NCBI GenBank assembly: GCA_900142905.1
Contig: FSRV01000001.1
Span: forward strand, 2,356,001-2,420,000
Reading direction: 5' to 3'
DNA from: Burkholderia sp. GAS332
GTDB taxonomy: Bacteria; Pseudomonadota; Gammaproteobacteria; Burkholderiales; Burkholderiaceae
Length of the DNA stretch: 64,000 nt
A program made the translations under genes and the position numbers. Positions 61,517 through 64,000 of the stretch are shown here, piece by piece. Numbering within the stretch: position 1 is the stretch's first letter; every line of letters starts with the position of its first letter. The notes beneath the pieces were generated by a model. That model made no database searches. It worked only from the letters and a program-made list of their open reading frames with translations, and was not told where the DNA came from.

Positions 61517-61639
61517 AGGGCTTCATCAGTGTCTCCGAGAAACCTCGGCCTTCAGGCCGGAGAGATAGGGGGACGGTTTTGACGTTGCGTCCGTGCTCCG
61601 CTTGACAGGGTCAAACATATCAATGGTATGGTCTGACAA

Positions 61640-62773
61640 ATGGAAATTAAGCGCGCATACCGGTTCCGGTTCTACCCAACGCCCTGGCAGGAAGTGATTC
61701 TTGCGCGGACGTTTGGATGCGCGCGCTTCGCCTATAACCACATGCTCGGGCAACGCACAGAGGCGTGGACTGAGCGGCAGGAGCGTATGGGTTATCACGA
61801 AACCTCCGCTGCGTTGACGGCGCTCAAAAAGACCGAAGAGCACGCCTGGCTAAACGAAGTAAGTTCGGTTCCCGTCCAGCAGGCGCTTCGGCATCTGCAA
61901 ACTGCGTTCGTCAACTTTTTCGCTGGGCGGGCGAAGTACCCGAATTTCAGGCGCAAGAACGGCCGGCAGTCGGCGGAATACACCGCGAGTGCTTTCAGGT
62001 GGGATGGTGCAGTACTCAGGCTGGCGAAGATGGCTGAACCGCTCGCGATCCGATGGTCACGCGCGATCCCCAAAGGCGCGAAGGTCACGACAGTCACCGT
62101 GTCGAAGGACACGGCGGGCCGATACCACGTCTCCATGCTCTGCGACGACATGGTGAGCGCGCGCCCGGTCACCGGCGGAAAGATCGGCATCGACTTGGGG
62201 CTGACCCATTTCGCGATTCTTTCGAACGGCGAGAAGATTGCCGCGCCGAATGTGTTCCGCAGGAACGAGGCGAAGCTCGCCAGGTTGTCGCGGCGTCTCG
62301 CGAAGAAACAGAGGGGCTCTGCCAATCGCAGGAAGGCAAGGCTCAAAGTTGCACGCCTGCATGCCAGGACAGCAGATTCCCGCAGGGACTTCCTGCACAA
62401 ACTTTCGACCCGGTTGATCAACGAGAACCAGCTGATCGCCATCGAAAGCCTGTCTGTCAGGAACATGCAGAAGAACCGTCGCCTGTCGAAGTCGATCAGC
62501 GATGCAGGCTGGTCCGAGTTCAGGCGGCAACTGGAGTACAAAGCGCAGTGGTATGGGCGCACGCTGATCGGTATCGACCGCTGGTATCCATCCAGCAAGC
62601 GATGCAGTGACTGCGGGCATACCGTCGCCAGGATGTCGTTGAAGGTTCGTGAATGGATGTGCCCGCAATGCGGGTCGATCCACGATCGCGACGTCAACGC
62701 TGCGCGTAATGTTCTGGCCGCCGGGCTGGCGGTGTCAGCCTATGGAGAAAGCGTAAGTCCCATGTCTCTTTGA
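61640..62773 (+). CDS. tnpB: TnpB RNA-guided nuclease (IS605 OrfB family)
   Basis: The 377-aa TnpB has an N-terminal helical domain (RAYRFRFYPTPWQEVILART) and a split RuvC domain with an intact triad: D185 (GIDLGLTHF), E269 (AIESLS) and D351 (HDRDVNAARN). The zinc finger uses C322/C325 and C341/C344. TnpB proteins cut DNA guided by an omega-RNA made from the right end of the element. No frameshift or stop is seen, so it should be functional. TTGACA (61602-61607) and TATGGT (61627-61632) form a possible promoter very close to the ATG. Confidence 0.9.
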   Translation: MEIKRAYRFRFYPTPWQEVILARTFGCARFAYNHMLGQRTEAWTERQERMGYHETSAALTALKKTEEHAWLNEVSSVPVQQALRHLQTAFVNFFAGRAKYPNFRRKNGRQSAEYTASAFRWDGAVLRLAKMAEPLAIRWSRAIPKGAKVTTVTVSKDTAGRYHVSMLCDDMVSARPVTGGKIGIDLGLTHFAILSNGEKIAAPNVFRRNEAKLARLSRRLAKKQRGSANRRKARLKVARLHARTADSRRDFLHKLSTRLINENQLIAIESLSVRNMQKNRRLSKSISDAGWSEFRRQLEYKAQWYGRTLIGIDRWYPSSKRCSDCGHTVARMSLKVREWMCPQCGSIHDRDVNAARNVLAAGLAVSAYGESVSPMSL

Positions 62774-62837
62774 GATGATGTTGGGTAGCATTCGGTGAAG
62801 TGGGAATCCCCTTGATTCAGGTAGGGGAGAATGTCAA
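62700..62837 (+). ncRNA. Probable omega-RNA scaffold region at the element's right end
   Basis: In IS605-type elements the guide RNA scaffold covers the tnpB 3' end and the right-end sequence, and the guide is the flanking DNA just outside. Here this would be about 62700-62837 with a right-end stem TCCCC/GGGGA, and the guide would begin at 62838 (TACGGAATCCCTTCG). This is inferred from the family layout; the 5' end of the RNA cannot be set from sequence alone. Confidence 0.45.
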
Positions 62838-62880
62838 TACGGAATCCCTTCGTTTCGGGCGCGGTGGCGCGGCTGGCCCG

Positions 62881-63546
62881 CTACACCATGATGAACCCGT
62901 GCCGCATGCCCAGCATCACCGCTTCGGTGCGGCTTGTTGCGCCCAGCTTGCCGAAAATGGCGGAGAGGTGGAACTTCACGGTGTTGTCGGAGATGGCGAG
63001 TTGGCGCGCGATCTCCTTGTTGCCGAGCCCTTCGGCGAGCATCGCCAGCACTTCGATTTCGCGTGGCGTCAGGGCCTCGATGTGCACTGAGGACGCCGGC
63101 GGGCGAGGGGGCTTCCGCCCGGCCAGCAGCCTCGCGAGGATCGCCGGCGGCAGCACGCAAAGACCCGCGGCCGCCGCTTCGATCGCCGCGACGATTTCGC
63201 CTGGCGTCGCGTCTCGCGACAGGATCGCCACCACGTTGTCTGGCAATGCCTCATGGATCCAGTCGATGTCGGCCTCGTCGGTCAAGAGGACGAGCGCCAG
63301 TGGCGCTTGAGTTGCGTCGAGCGCTGCGTCGACTCCGGACCTAAGCGCGTCGCTCGCCTCCGGCTCCAGGTCGATGACGATCACATCCGGCAACGAACCG
63401 GCAAAGCAGTCGGCGAGCGTTTCAGCGTCGGATGCACTGCCCACGAACCTGAGTGCCGGCGTCGCGTCGACAAGCGCTTGCAGGGCCGCGCGCACCTGCG
63501 GCGCTGCGGCGATAACGGCGACCCGGACCGGCCTCATTTGTGCCAT
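62881..63546 (-). CDS. NarL/FixJ-type regulator with degenerate receiver
   Basis: This 221-aa protein has a receiver-like domain and a C-terminal LuxR HTH (LTPREIEVLAMLAEGLGNKE, RQLAISDNTVKFHLSAIFGK, ATSRTEAVMLG). The receiver keeps the phospho-acceptor-like Asp in DVIVIDLEPE but has lost the N-terminal acidic pair (VAVIAAAPQVRAAL) and has Arg in place of the conserved Lys (AILSRDAT). Phosphorylation is therefore doubtful. ATG at 63546 is used; 63537 is an alternative. It follows the protease gene by 34 bp on the same strand, so the two may form an operon. Confidence 0.85.
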   Translation of the reverse strand: MAQMRPVRVAVIAAAPQVRAALQALVDATPALRFVGSASDAETLADCFAGSLPDVIVIDLEPEASDALRSGVDAALDATQAPLALVLLTDEADIDWIHEALPDNVVAILSRDATPGEIVAAIEAAAAGLCVLPPAILARLLAGRKPPRPPASSVHIEALTPREIEVLAMLAEGLGNKEIARQLAISDNTVKFHLSAIFGKLGATSRTEAVMLGMRHGFIMV

Positions 63547-63580
63547 CTGCCTACCCGTCACTTGACTGCTTGCCTGAACC

Positions 63581-64000
63581 TTAGCGGCACGAATGGCGTT
63601 GCGGGCGTTCGCCGACGATGACCGCACACTCGTGACGCTCCCCGCCGCGAATCAGCGCGATCTTCAGGGCCTGTCCGATACGCTCGGAACCTAGCGCGTC
63701 GTGCACGTCGTCCATATCGCGGCACGGCTTGCCATCCAGCTCGATCAGCACATCGCCGATCAATACGCCGGCCCTTTCTGCCGGACCGTTCGCCGCGAGC
63801 GAAACGGCCAGCAAGCCGCGATCGGATGACAGCGTCATTTTCTGCATCCATGCTTCGGACAGGTTCACGGGCTGCGTGCCCACGCCGAGGTAGCCGCGCG
63901 ACACGTGTCCTTTGGCCAGCAGTTCGTCGCTGATGCGCGCCACGGTTGTCGCGGGAATCAGGATGCCGGCGCCACGTGCGAGCGCCGATGTGCAGATGCC
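63581..64000 (-). CDS. PDZ-domain serine protease, C-terminal part (runs off right edge)
   Basis: The visible 139 residues carry a PDZ domain: GYLGVGTQPVNLSEAW, GLLAVSLAANGPAERAGVLI and GDVLIELDGKPCRDMDDVHD. They follow GAGILIPATTVARISDELLA, the end of a trypsin-like S1C (DegP/HtrA) protease domain. The catalytic residues lie beyond the right edge. It is probably periplasmic or membrane-bound. The degenerate NarL-type regulator gene follows it directly. Confidence 0.82.
   Translation of the reverse strand, partial: GICTSALARGAGILIPATTVARISDELLAKGHVSRGYLGVGTQPVNLSEAWMQKMTLSSDRGLLAVSLAANGPAERAGVLIGDVLIELDGKPCRDMDDVHDALGSERIGQALKIALIRGGERHECAVIVGERPQRHSCR

Larger units (their letters stand above)
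61531..62837 (+). mobile_element. IS605/IS1341-type element carrying only tnpB
   Basis: The element holds a tnpB gene and no tnpA. Its left part has a hairpin CGGCC-TTCA-GGCCG (61546-61559). Its right part has TCCCC...GGGGA (62807-62826) followed by GAATGTCAA, an end that I recall for IS200/IS605-group elements in Burkholderia. The right boundary is put at 62837; the left boundary is uncertain within about 61515-61560. Without TnpA it can move only if a helper transposase is present elsewhere. Confidence 0.6.

Noticed and set aside
1..64000. CRISPR array, tRNA, rRNA or prophage
   Set aside because: No regularly spaced repeats, tRNA-like cloverleaf or phage structural genes were seen; the only mobile gene is tnpB.

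Overview
The window looks like an accessory, catabolic stretch of a high-GC beta-proteobacterial replicon, most likely Paraburkholderia, Caballeronia or Burkholderia. The evidence is the GC-rich codon use, eight LysR-type regulator genes or remnants, a phosphonatase cluster, the DUF2760/Hsp70/Hsp70 operon, a pqiABC lipid-transport operon and many short-chain dehydrogenases. This assignment rests on gene content from memory; no rRNA or tRNA marker is present.

Layout. 1-3.6 kb: 2-aminoethylphosphonate degradation (LysR, phnW, phnX) and a GpdQ-like phosphodiesterase. 3.7-8.8 kb: a Tat-exported SdsA-type alkylsulfatase with a downstream unknown gene, a LysR gene and a diguanylate cyclase. 8.9-14.3 kb: a translationally coupled DUF2760 - Hsp70 (616 aa) - Hsp70 (964 aa) operon. 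14.6-25.3 kb: LysR/oxidoreductase pairs, two DUF190 genes, a PstS-like protein with a phosphate-permease-like MFS carrier, and a deletion scar joining the 3' ends of a LysR gene and an alcohol dehydrogenase gene. 25.7-28.2 kb: a response regulator and 7TM-type histidine kinase resembling Lqs/Cqs alpha-hydroxyketone sensing systems.

28.2-43.4 kb holds AraC/GlxA-type regulators, a tautomerase, a GMC oxidase with an aldehyde dehydrogenase, and an aromatic catabolic operon: hydrolase, VOC protein, aryl-CoA/AMP ligase, maleate isomerase, salicyloyl-CoA-hydroxylase-like flavoprotein and an aromatic-acid MFS carrier, followed by a TetR gene. Two matching 18-bp palindromes (TTTGACG-N4-CGTCAAA type) lie in front of the operon and in front of the transporter. 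44.3-49.1 kb holds a second set of SDR/epimerase/NTF2-like genes with a LysR gene and three copies of GCGGACA-N3-TGTCCGC. 49.8-55.7 kb is a second aromatic module (LuxR, VOC, hydrolase, MhpA-like flavoprotein, DUF2783, MFS) that shares two gene families with the first.

56.1-61.5 kb: a DUF3313-type lipoprotein, a TetR regulator and pqiABC. Near-identical operators overlap a TTTACA -35 element in front of both the lipoprotein gene and pqiA, which points to one envelope-lipid regulon. 61.5-62.8 kb is a tnpB-only IS605/IS1341-type element with an intact RuvC triad. The window ends in a degenerate NarL-type regulator and the 3' end of a PDZ serine protease. Starts were chosen from visible ribosome binding sites; all family names come from recognition of motifs, not from a database search.
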